A DNA stretch of 64,000 bases from Granulicella arctica (GTDB lineage: Bacteria; Acidobacteriota; Terriglobia; Terriglobales; Acidobacteriaceae). The notes below the pieces were generated by a model, which was not told where the DNA came from, did not search any database, and saw only the letters and a program-made list of their open reading frames with translations. The stretch is from assembly GCF_025685605.1 (NCBI RefSeq), contig NZ_JAGTUT010000002.1, positions 248,001-312,000 on the forward strand, read 5' to 3'. The position numbers and the translations under genes were made by a program. Below are positions 34,562-41,038 of the stretch, one piece after another (within the stretch, counting starts at the first letter, position 1; every line of letters begins with the position of its first letter).

Positions 34562-35332
34562 CTATTTGCTGATGCCTTCAAGCGGCGAACTTGCCGTCGC
34601 GTAGAGTTTGCGCGGCATTCGACCGGCGAGAAAAGACTGCCTTCCGGCTAATACAGCATGCTGCATCGACTCGGCCATGAGGATGGGGTCGCGCGCACCC
34701 GCGATCGCCGTGTTCAACAGGACAGCGTCAAAGCCTAGCTCCATGGCAAGCGCAGCATCGGAGGCGGTGCCGAGGCCGGCGTCAATGATCAGCGGAACCT
34801 CCGTGATGAGTTCACGCAGGATGCGGAGATTGTTGATGTTCGATAGACCAAGGCCCGTGCCGATGGGAGCGCCGAGAGGCATAACGGCTGCGGCACCGGC
34901 ATCGATCAACCGCTTCGCAAAGACGATGTCGTCGGTCGTGTACGGGAGAACGGTAAATCCCTCCTTGACCAGCACACGCGTCGCTTCAAGCGTTGCCTGT
35001 ACATCGGGGTACAGCGTCGGCAGATCACCGATCACTTCAATCTTTACCCAGTCCGACAAGCCCACTTCGCGGCCGAGACGCGCGGCTCGGATGGCCTCGT
35101 CGGCGGTGTAACAGCCTGCGGTGTTCGGCAGAAGGAAGTAGCGCTGCGGATCGATGAAGTCGAGCAGGGACTCGCGTGAGCGGTCCAGATTGACGCGGCG
35201 GACGGCAACGGTGACCATCTCCGTTCCGGAGGCTTCAATCGCAGCCTGTGTTTCAGCTCCGTCCTTATACTTCCCTGTTCCTACGATAAGGCGCGACTGG
35301 AAGGCTTTTCCGGCGATAACTAAGGGTTCCAT
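34562..35332 (-). CDS. thiG: Thiazole synthase ThiG
   Basis: Forms the thiazole phosphate ring of thiamin from DXP, iminoglycine and ThiS thiocarboxylate. 256 residues of the TIM-barrel family: LIVGTGKYKDGAETQAAIEA at the start, VTVAVRRVNLDR, the Schiff-base Lys region DWVKIEVIGD, and SNINNLRILRE followed by VPLIIDAGLG (phosphate-binding loops). ThiS, ThiH/ThiO and ThiE are not in the window, and no TPP riboswitch motif (CTGAGA/GGATAATGC-like) was found upstream. Confidence 0.95.
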   Translation of the reverse strand: MEPLVIAGKAFQSRLIVGTGKYKDGAETQAAIEASGTEMVTVAVRRVNLDRSRESLLDFIDPQRYFLLPNTAGCYTADEAIRAARLGREVGLSDWVKIEVIGDLPTLYPDVQATLEATRVLVKEGFTVLPYTTDDIVFAKRLIDAGAAAVMPLGAPIGTGLGLSNINNLRILRELITEVPLIIDAGLGTASDAALAMELGFDAVLLNTAIAGARDPILMAESMQHAVLAGRQSFLAGRMPRKLYATASSPLEGISK

Positions 35333-35473
35333 AGCTTCATTTTAGAGCTTTTTTACGGACGCTATGCAGACTGGGAGGTTTGTCCTTTCAACATGGTGAA
35401 ATCCAGCATCCTTAGTGCGTACGGCGCACGAATCAATCCCTAGAAGCAGCCGTCGTCAGACGAAAGGACATGC

Positions 35474-35720
35474 ATGTCGCTCTCCCTCGATCCAAATCAG
35501 AAGGTCGAGCACCCCGCCCCGGAAGCCTACCTCCGCTGTTCGCTGAGCGTTTGGGCGGCCTGTAGCTGACGAGCCGGTGATCTTCGACGAACTCTCCCGC
35601 ACGATGCAGCACATCACGCGGACGATGCTGAAGGCCTATGAAGAGGCGACCGGGTATTGCGCCAAGCGTAAGGGTCATCCACACGTCGAGCCAAAGTCAA
35701 TCGACGAAGTTCCCGCTTAG
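35474..35720 (+). pseudogene. Small gene interrupted by a frameshift
   Basis: Two abutting frames that read like one protein. Frame A: ATG at 35474 (AAGGA five bases upstream) gives MSLSLDPNQKVEHPAPEAYL, then runs into TGA at 35567. Frame B opens after a TGA at 35544 and reads AFGRPVADEPVIFDELSRT, MQHITRTMLKAYEEATGYCA, KRKGHPHVEPKSIDEVPA, stopping at TAG 35718. The frames overlap for only 20 bases (35547-35566). Charged, helix-like composition in B looks genuine, so I read this as one gene of about 82 codons broken by an indel, or a sequencing error. A separate short gene starting at the ATG 35607 or GTG 35577 is the alternative. Confidence 0.4.
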
Positions 35721-35742
35721 GCTTAAGTTTTGACTGAAAAGC

Positions 35743-35777
35743 AGAAGGCCCGCACTCGGATAGAGGGCGGGCCTTCT
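35743..35777 (-). terminator. Strong hairpin with T-run on the minus strand
   Basis: Perfect 11-bp stem AGAAGGCCCGC / GCGGGCCTTCT, loop about 13 bases. On the minus strand it is followed by GCTTTTCAGTC; on the plus strand no T run follows. Best read as the end of a minus-strand transcript. Confidence 0.7.
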
Positions 35778-35874
35778 GGCGGTAGACTGGTGGGATTGAC
35801 TTGAGGCGTCCACACTCGTGCATGGGCCGCTGCGGGACTACTTGCTAAAACCGCTGGGACTAGAGCTGGACGCT

Positions 35875-35940
35875 CTAAGCCTCAGTCACCTCACGTACCG
35901 TTGTGCAACTGTTACTGTCAATTTTCATAGGCTGGACCAT
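35875..35940 (-). CDS. Candidate leader peptide of 17-21 residues
   Basis: Frame ATG at 35940 (MVQP...) or ATG at 35928: MKIDSNSCTTVREVTEA, stop TAG at 35877-35875. The strong GGAAAGGAGG lies directly before 35940 and 12 bases before 35928, so neither spacing is ideal. It is followed by a hairpin region and a terminator, the layout of an attenuation leader or a small peptide gene. There is no direct evidence of translation. Confidence 0.25.
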   Translation of the reverse strand: MVQPMKIDSNSCTTVREVTEA

Positions 35941-35961
35941 CCTCCTTTCCCGTGTAGCCAG

Positions 35962-35991
35962 AGAGTACTCCAGAGGCGGTGAGCTTTGCAA
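35962..35991 (-). promoter_or_regulatory. Candidate sigma-70-like promoter for the small minus-strand unit
   Basis: Minus-strand TTGCAA (35991-35986) and TACTCT (35967-35962), 18-base spacing. Match to consensus is modest (about 4/6 and 3/6), so weak evidence. Confidence 0.2.
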
Positions 35992-36086
35992 GTGACGTGG
36001 GCCGCCGTCGCCAATGAGCCTCAAGAGCATCTTTCATTCAAGTGTGACGCATCGTACAGACGAGCGTTGATATCAGAGGATTCAAG

Positions 36087-36308
36087 ATGAAAGCTGCAAC
36101 AGTTGTAGGCATTCTGCTGATACTTTTGGGCATCGTTGGTTTTGCTGTCGGTGGCATTACCTTCACACACGAGAAAAAGGATGTCGACCTTGGTCCGATT
36201 CAGGTTGGCCACGAACAGAAGAGTACGGTTCCCATCTCGCCGATTCTTAGTACCGCTGCATTGATAGCTGGAGTAGGCTTGGTCGTAGTTGGGACCAAGT
36301 CCAGATAG
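36087..36308 (+). CDS. DUF3185-family two-helix membrane protein
   Basis: 73 residues, two membrane helices (VVGILLILLGIVGFAVGGITF and TAALIAGVGLVVVGTK) separated by a polar loop with HEKKDVDLGPIQVGHEQKST, the layout of the small DUF3185 family. AGAGGA lies seven bases upstream of the ATG. DUF3185 proteins are inner-membrane proteins of unknown function. Transcribed alone, preceded by the gene-poor region and followed by a 218-base gap before a secreted protein gene. Confidence 0.78.
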   Translation: MKAATVVGILLILLGIVGFAVGGITFTHEKKDVDLGPIQVGHEQKSTVPISPILSTAALIAGVGLVVVGTKSR

Positions 36309-36526
36309 CGCTGCTCTACTTGCCTGCGACAAAGAAATGACTCAGAAATATCGCAGGATTTGCCTTTGAGGAATACGCTTTCTATAATCCGCAACAACAG
36401 CCCTCTCGTGCCCCATCGCGAATTTGTCATTTCTTCGGCAGAACCGCTTTAGTATGAGATCAGCGACAACCATTCGGGCCGACCGATGGCATCATAAGTT
36501 TTGAACGATTTACTGAGGAGTGTGGC

Positions 36527-37861
36527 ATGAAGAAGGTAGTTATTGCATCTCTCCTGGCGGTCGCGTGTATCGCACCTGCTGCGCAAAACCTGTCTGCAGA
36601 ACCCTTGGGAAACCCCTTTGTGCAAGCAGCGGCACCACAGGCGGCTGGCGGAATCCAGATGGCGCCCGCCGAGTACAAGGTTTACAACGATGCGGTGAGC
36701 CAAACGACCCCGCAGACCAAGGCGCCTGCGCTCGAGGCTTACATCGCCGCCTATCCTCAGTCTGCTGTGAAAAACGATACGCTCATGCAGATCATGCTGG
36801 CTTACAGCTCGTTTGATCCGGCCAAGACACTCACTGCGGCTGATGCCCTTCTCGCCGTCGACCCGAACAACCTTCGCGCTTTGACCTTTGAGGTCTACTT
36901 CCGCAAGGCTGGGGCCGACCAGTTGACCGATCCTGCCGCCAAGCAGGCCTCGCTTGACAAGGCTGCCGACTATGCAACCAAGGGCATCGCAGCGGTTGCC
37001 ACCAAGCCTGCCGAGATGAGCGATACGGACTACACCGCGCTCAAGGCCGCTTCAACGCCTATCTTCTACAGCGCCATCGCGACCGCCGCTCTCAGCAAGA
37101 AGGACACCGCAACCGCGATCACCAACTTCAAGCTGGAACTGGCCGCTGTTCCCGTCGACCAGACCACCAAGCCCGGCCCGATCCTGCAGGACACGTTCTT
37201 TCTCGGTTCAGCCTATCTGCAGTCGACCCCGCCAGACCTGCTCAACTGCACGTTCTACGTGGCCCGCTTCGTTGCGTATGCTCCAGAGCCATATAAGTCG
37301 CAGATGCTTCCCACGGCGCAATATTGCTACAAGAAGTACCACGGCAGCACCGATGGCTACGACGCTGTCACGGCGGCAGCACAGGCGAACCTGAACCCGC
37401 CCGACTCTTTCGCCACGACCATTACGCCTGCTCCCAAGGCATCGGACATTGCTCACTCCACCGTCACCAGCACTGCCGATCTGGCAACTCTGGCGCTTAG
37501 CGACAAGGAGTTCATTCTCCAGAACGGTACGCCTGAAGATGCTGAGAAGGTCTTCGCTACGATCAAGGGTAAGGAAGTCTCCATTCCGAACGCAGTCGTC
37601 GTAGCCGCCACGGACACCTCGCTGCAGGTAGCTGTCTCGGACGATGCAGTCCAGGCGACTCCCAAGGTTGCTGACTTCACCTTCACCATGAAGGAGCCGT
37701 TGAAGACGCTTCCCGCAGTCGGCGACAAGATCACACTCACTGGAACCTATGACTCCTACACGCAGTCACCTGCCATGATCACCATGACCGGTGGTGAGGT
37801 TGTCACCAAGAAGGCTCCCGTAAAGAAAGCTGCTCCCGTCCACCACACCACACACAAGTAG
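36527..37861 (+). CDS. Exported TPR-like protein of unknown function
   Basis: 444 residues. Signal peptide (MKKVVIASLLAVACIAPAAQ, cut near QNLSA). The body has helix pairs with TPR-like composition (ALEAYIAAYPQSAVKNDTLM, AADALLAVDPNNLRALTFEV, AADYATKGIAAVATKPAE), an extended middle, then a C-terminal beta-rich domain (KIKGKEVSIPNAVVVAAT type strands, TFTMKEPLKTLPAVGDKITL) and a Lys/His tail KKAPVKKAAPVHH. No known domain beyond TPR-likeness; the last ~60 residues resemble an OB-fold-type binding strand set. ATG has GAGGAG about eight bases upstream. A terminator follows. Confidence 0.7.
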   Translation: MKKVVIASLLAVACIAPAAQNLSAEPLGNPFVQAAAPQAAGGIQMAPAEYKVYNDAVSQTTPQTKAPALEAYIAAYPQSAVKNDTLMQIMLAYSSFDPAKTLTAADALLAVDPNNLRALTFEVYFRKAGADQLTDPAAKQASLDKAADYATKGIAAVATKPAEMSDTDYTALKAASTPIFYSAIATAALSKKDTATAITNFKLELAAVPVDQTTKPGPILQDTFFLGSAYLQSTPPDLLNCTFYVARFVAYAPEPYKSQMLPTAQYCYKKYHGSTDGYDAVTAAAQANLNPPDSFATTITPAPKASDIAHSTVTSTADLATLALSDKEFILQNGTPEDAEKVFATIKGKEVSIPNAVVVAATDTSLQVAVSDDAVQATPKVADFTFTMKEPLKTLPAVGDKITLTGTYDSYTQSPAMITMTGGEVVTKKAPVKKAAPVHHTTHK

Positions 37862-37882
37862 CCAAAAGGTTGCTGTAGAAGA

Positions 37883-37910
37883 GGCAGTCCTTCGGGGCTG
37901 CCTTATTCTT
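37883..37910 (+). terminator. Rho-independent terminator after the TPR-like gene
   Basis: Stem GGCAGTCC / GGGCTGCC (one G-T pair) with a TTCG tetraloop, then TTATTCTTT. Just before the convergent 37917-38501 gene. Confidence 0.8.
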
Positions 37911-37916
37911 TGCCTG

Positions 37917-38501
37917 TTAGAAGGTCAAGTGCTTCGCGAGGTCTGCCGCAAAAGCAGGCTGCGTTGCGCTGGGATCGAGCAGGAAGGCACAAACCCACTC
38001 CTCTTCACCGCTGGCGGAGTCGACAATCCCAGCCACGACGGTAACACTGTACCAGCCGGGAGTTACCTCGATCGTCCGTTCATAGGTGGCGAGCGGATGC
38101 TCCTCGCGTCCATCCGGCAGACTACCGGGCGTCCAGCTTTGCAGGCGGTCGGTGTTGCAGACGATAAGCCTTCCGGTCTCCGTCCCGAGCACGAACCCCG
38201 CAGAGAAAAGGATGTGCGACAACGGAAGTTGTGCGCCCTCGGTCTGGGTCGAGCGAACATGGATGGTGTAGTGGCCCTGTTCGACTCCCAGCGCTGGCAC
38301 GACTGCTCCCTGCCGATAGGCTTCATGAGGGTAGCTCTTGCGAGTGAGCGTCTTGATGAGATCCGAACCGACCACATCCGGGCCAATGACCTCAAGCACC
38401 CGCGCTGCATCGACAAGGAAAAACGCTCCCTGTGCCGCATAGAAGTGGGCTGCCTCCTGCGGTTCAAAGTAGGCGGGAACCTCAGTATCTGGGATTGGCA
38501 T
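37917..38501 (-). CDS. Hypothetical protein, 194 aa
   Basis: No family recognised. Begins MPIPDTEVPAYFEPQEAAHF; the middle has HYTIHVRSTQTEG and PLSHILFSAGFVLGTETGRL (beta strands), later TYERTIEVTPGWYSVTVVAG, a second strand group, and an acidic tail. No signal peptide or membrane helix, so cytoplasmic. ATG at 38501 was chosen because the preceding frame is empty of protein-like signal and it starts two bases after the YmdB-like stop; the two are probably one transcript. Confidence 0.68.
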   Translation of the reverse strand: MPIPDTEVPAYFEPQEAAHFYAAQGAFFLVDAARVLEVIGPDVVGSDLIKTLTRKSYPHEAYRQGAVVPALGVEQGHYTIHVRSTQTEGAQLPLSHILFSAGFVLGTETGRLIVCNTDRLQSWTPGSLPDGREEHPLATYERTIEVTPGWYSVTVVAGIVDSASGEEEWVCAFLLDPSATQPAFAADLAKHLTF

Positions 38502-38503
38502 GA

Positions 38504-39298
38504 CTACTCGCCCAGCATCAGGCGCTGGATGTGACTCGCGCGACCCGTCATGCCATCGCAGGTAATCACGGCAGCGCACATCTTGGCATTCCCTTTCGCT
38601 GCTTCGAACTTGCCGGGCATACCTGTCAGGAAGCGGTTGAGCACCAGCTCCGTTTCGACACCAATGACGGAGTCATACGGGCCAGACATGCCAACGTCGG
38701 TCTGATAGGCGGTGCCATTCGGCAGGATTCGTTCATCGGCCGTTGGGATGTGGGTATGCGTTCCAAGCATGGCGGTGATACGGCCATCGAGGTACCAGCC
38801 GAGCGCCACTTTCTCGCTGGTCGCCTCACCATGGAGATCAAGCAGGATCACTTTCGCGGTGATCTTCGACAGCAGTTCGTCCGCCTTGCGGAACGGATCG
38901 TCGCAGGACGACATGAACACACGTCCCTGCAGATTGATGACTGCGTAGCTCTGTCCGGTCGGCAGCTCTCCCTGGTAGACACCGAAGCCGGGCGTGCCCA
39001 CGGCGTAGTTTGCCGGGCGCAAGATGCGACGTCCGCGGACATGGGACTCGGCTGGAACAGTCATGTACTCGAAGATCTCGCGCTTGTCCCAGATGTGGTT
39101 GCCGGTCGTGATGACGTGGGCACCGAGGTCGAACAATTCTTCAGCAAGCGAGGGGGTGATGCCGAAGCCGCCGGCGGAGTTTTCGCCGTTGATGACGAGG
39201 AGATCGATCTGGTGCGTCTCCATAACGTGGGGCAGATGTTCGCGGACGATATGACGTCCGGGGGCGCCAAATACGTCACCCACAAAGAGAATCTTCAC
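38504..39298 (-). CDS. YmdB/TIGR00282-type metallophosphoesterase
   Basis: 264 residues with all metal-ligand motifs of the calcineurin-like fold: VGDVFGAPGRHIV, INGENSAGGFG, TTGNHIWDKREIF, LDLHGEATSEKV and LGTHTHIPTADER. B. subtilis YmdB hydrolyses 2',3'-cyclic nucleotides and affects biofilm and sporulation gene expression; the family is wide, so the substrate here is not certain. Pairs with the hypothetical gene two bases after its stop. Confidence 0.9.
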   Translation of the reverse strand: MKILFVGDVFGAPGRHIVREHLPHVMETHQIDLLVINGENSAGGFGITPSLAEELFDLGAHVITTGNHIWDKREIFEYMTVPAESHVRGRRILRPANYAVGTPGFGVYQGELPTGQSYAVINLQGRVFMSSCDDPFRKADELLSKITAKVILLDLHGEATSEKVALGWYLDGRITAMLGTHTHIPTADERILPNGTAYQTDVGMSGPYDSVIGVETELVLNRFLTGMPGKFEAAKGNAKMCAAVITCDGMTGRASHIQRLMLGE

Positions 39299-39353
39299 AA
39301 GGGGATGCTAGCACGATGAGACCTGGAAGCATTCCTGTGGTATTTTGCTCTGC

Positions 39354-39728
39354 ATGGCACAGAGCGCACGTTTCGCGTTGAGTTTAAAAGTCCTGACCGT
39401 CCTGGCTTCCGAGCCCGACGCGATGCACACCTCGGCAACTATCGCCGAAGAGCTTGGCGAGAGCGCCGTTATGGTGCGCAGAACCTTCCTCCTGCTTCAC
39501 AAAGCTGGCTGGATCATGCAGCGCAAGGGGCCCAATGGAGGTGCCCAACTCAAGACGTCAGCCAAGCAGATAGGCATCGGCGACCTCTTTGTTGCTGCGA
39601 CTGGCGAGTGGCTTTCAGCCGAGGACAAAGCCGTCGAGCCATTGCTGAAGAAGGTTCGTGCCGCCGCCGTCACCGCCATGAACGAGACCACCCTGGCGCA
39701 GGCCGCTAAGCGCATGAAGAAGGGCTAG
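39354..39728 (+). CDS. Rrf2-family transcription regulator
   Basis: 124 residues. The winged helix starts with SARFALSLKVLTVLASEPDAM, then the recognition helix SAVMVRRTFLLLHKAGW and wing GPNGGAQLKTSAKQIGIGD. The three Cys residues that ligate an Fe-S cluster in IscR/NsrR are absent (no Cys in the usual segment), so it belongs to the cluster-free group such as YwnA/CymR-like. The target is unknown. ATG at 39354 chosen (in-frame TTG at 39345 is possible). Convergent with the hydrolase gene. Confidence 0.8.
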   Translation: MAQSARFALSLKVLTVLASEPDAMHTSATIAEELGESAVMVRRTFLLLHKAGWIMQRKGPNGGAQLKTSAKQIGIGDLFVAATGEWLSAEDKAVEPLLKKVRAAAVTAMNETTLAQAAKRMKKG

Positions 39729-39739
39729 AAGGCCGCTGG

Positions 39740-40645
39740 CTAGTCCTTCAAAAAATCGCCCACGACCTGGACATACTTATCCGGCTCCTCGTATGAGGGC
39801 AGGTGTCCACTCTTCTCAAACACTCCAAACTTTGCACCCGGAATCGCTTTGTATAGCTTCCAGGCGGTAAGGGGCGCGACGTTCATGTCGTAGCGCCCCG
39901 TAAGGACAAGCGTTGGAAGGTTGAACTTCGCAATCGCAGAGCTCAGATCCATACTGGCCGTGGCCTTCTGGACAGCCGCGCCAACCTTTGGAGCGGATTC
40001 GAGATCCTTCGCGCCTGCCAGGTACGCATCGCGCTTCTGCTCGCTGTAGAAGAGCATCAGGAAGTGGTTGCGAAGTGACTGCTGCGACTCTGCCTCTGTA
40101 GGTGCGTCGGCCGATGCAGGCTTGGGCAACTTCTCAAGGATGTCGGGAAAGACATCGGGAAAGAGATGGTCGATCTCCTTCCACGAAGGTCCAGGCGAGT
40201 CCGAGAGGACAAGCTTGTGGACATGCTCAGGATGAGCCGCAGCATAGGCCATCGAGAGCATTCCGCCGTACGAATCGCCCACCAGGTCGACTTTATCGAA
40301 GTGAAGGTGATCGCGCACAGCGTCAAGATCGGCCACCTGCGCGTCCATACCCATCGGCGCATCTGTGCCCAGGCGCGTGGATTTGCCGGTGCCGCGCTGA
40401 TCATACAGAACTACCTGTCGATCATGCGAGAGCCGCGGCCAGACGTCATTCTGCATCATGTAGATGTGCGACAGCCCCGGGCCGCCATTGATCGCCATGA
40501 CGGGCACCGCGGCTGACGTCTTCCCGTAGACCCAGTAGGCCAGATCGACCTGCGGCGTATGGACGAGCCCGGTCGGAGGCTGCTGCGCACAAAGACTGGC
40601 AGGGAGAGCGAGGGCAAGGGCAGCGAGCGCTGAGAATAGCTTCAT
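39740..40645 (-). CDS. Exported alpha/beta hydrolase, proline iminopeptidase-like
   Basis: 301 residues. Signal peptide FSALAALALALPASLCAQ; oxyanion loop INGGPGLSHIYMMQ (in place of HGGPG); the nucleophile elbow VGDSYGGMLSM; Asp in LVLTGRYDMNV; His in FEKSGHLPSYEEP. So the whole triad is present. The S33 group includes proline iminopeptidases and other hydrolases, and the NGGPG variant hinders confident substrate prediction. Lies 18 bases downstream of the ridA-like gene and is probably in the lysS operon. Confidence 0.87.
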   Translation of the reverse strand: MKLFSALAALALALPASLCAQQPPTGLVHTPQVDLAYWVYGKTSAAVPVMAINGGPGLSHIYMMQNDVWPRLSHDRQVVLYDQRGTGKSTRLGTDAPMGMDAQVADLDAVRDHLHFDKVDLVGDSYGGMLSMAYAAAHPEHVHKLVLSDSPGPSWKEIDHLFPDVFPDILEKLPKPASADAPTEAESQQSLRNHFLMLFYSEQKRDAYLAGAKDLESAPKVGAAVQKATASMDLSSAIAKFNLPTLVLTGRYDMNVAPLTAWKLYKAIPGAKFGVFEKSGHLPSYEEPDKYVQVVGDFLKD

Positions 40646-40663
40646 AGGGTCTCCAGGTGCTGC

Positions 40664-41038
40664 CTAAGAACGTACAGCGATACCCTGCATCTCGAATCGG
40701 GCGTCGAAGAGAAGCTTACCCGACCCGATAAAGGCGCGCGCTGGTAGCGGTCCGGTGAAGTAGGTCAGGTATACGTCGTTGAACGCCTGCCAGAGCGAAA
40801 CATTCGGGGAGAAGATCTGGACATAGGTCAGATCGTCGAAGGTCATCTCCGCCTTCTCGAGGACGGCCCGGAAGCCTTGCATGAGGTAGTGAACCTCCTC
40901 GGCAACGCTCTCCGGAACCTGCGAGGTTCCGGGGATCAGGCCAATTCGCCCCGAGAGGTAAAGCGTATCGCCGCGAAGTACGGCATCGCTGAAGGGCTTG
41001 TCGGGATTGAGGATAATGTCTCTGCGCGGAACGCTCAT
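40664..41038 (-). CDS. RidA/YjgF-family protein
   Basis: 124 residues, the trimeric chorismate-mutase-like fold. LSGRIGLIPGTSQVPES (ligand pocket strand), AEEVHYLMQGFRAVLEKAEM, VQIFSPNVSLWQAFNDVY and the Arg-containing GPLPARAFIG (R for carboxylate) are present. Active RidA deaminates 2-aminoacrylate-type enamines. ATG overlaps the lysS stop by ATGA, so it is translationally coupled to lysS, an uncommon partner. Confidence 0.9.
   Translation of the reverse strand: MSVPRRDIILNPDKPFSDAVLRGDTLYLSGRIGLIPGTSQVPESVAEEVHYLMQGFRAVLEKAEMTFDDLTYVQIFSPNVSLWQAFNDVYLTYFTGPLPARAFIGSGKLLFDARFEMQGIAVRS

Larger units (their letters stand above)
35740..35955 (-). ncRNA. Possible small RNA or leader transcript (unassigned)
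   Basis: A minus-strand unit of about 215 bases: candidate promoter (35962-35991), purine-rich ribosome site GGAAAGGAGG (35941-35950), short frame, a folded region at 35803-35875, then the terminator at 35743-35777. The folded region is closed by a 7-bp inverted repeat GCGTCCA (35806-35812) / TGGACGC (35867-35873) and contains an imperfect direct repeat (CCGCTGCGGGACTA and CCGCTGGGACTA on the plus strand). No known RNA family is recognised. The evidence is structural and compositional only. Confidence 0.3.
35333..36086 (+). other. Gene-poor region with several small elements
   Basis: 754 bases between thiG (divergent) and a DUF3185 gene. It holds the thiG promoter region, a frameshifted small plus-strand gene (35474-35720), a hairpin at 35743-35777, and a possible minus-strand small-transcript unit (about 35740-35991). 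No known structured RNA was recognised. Confidence 0.6.

Noticed and set aside
35333..35470. TPP riboswitch upstream of thiG
   Set aside because: No CTGAGA or GGATAATGC-like core seen on the minus strand; only unpaired-looking sequence.
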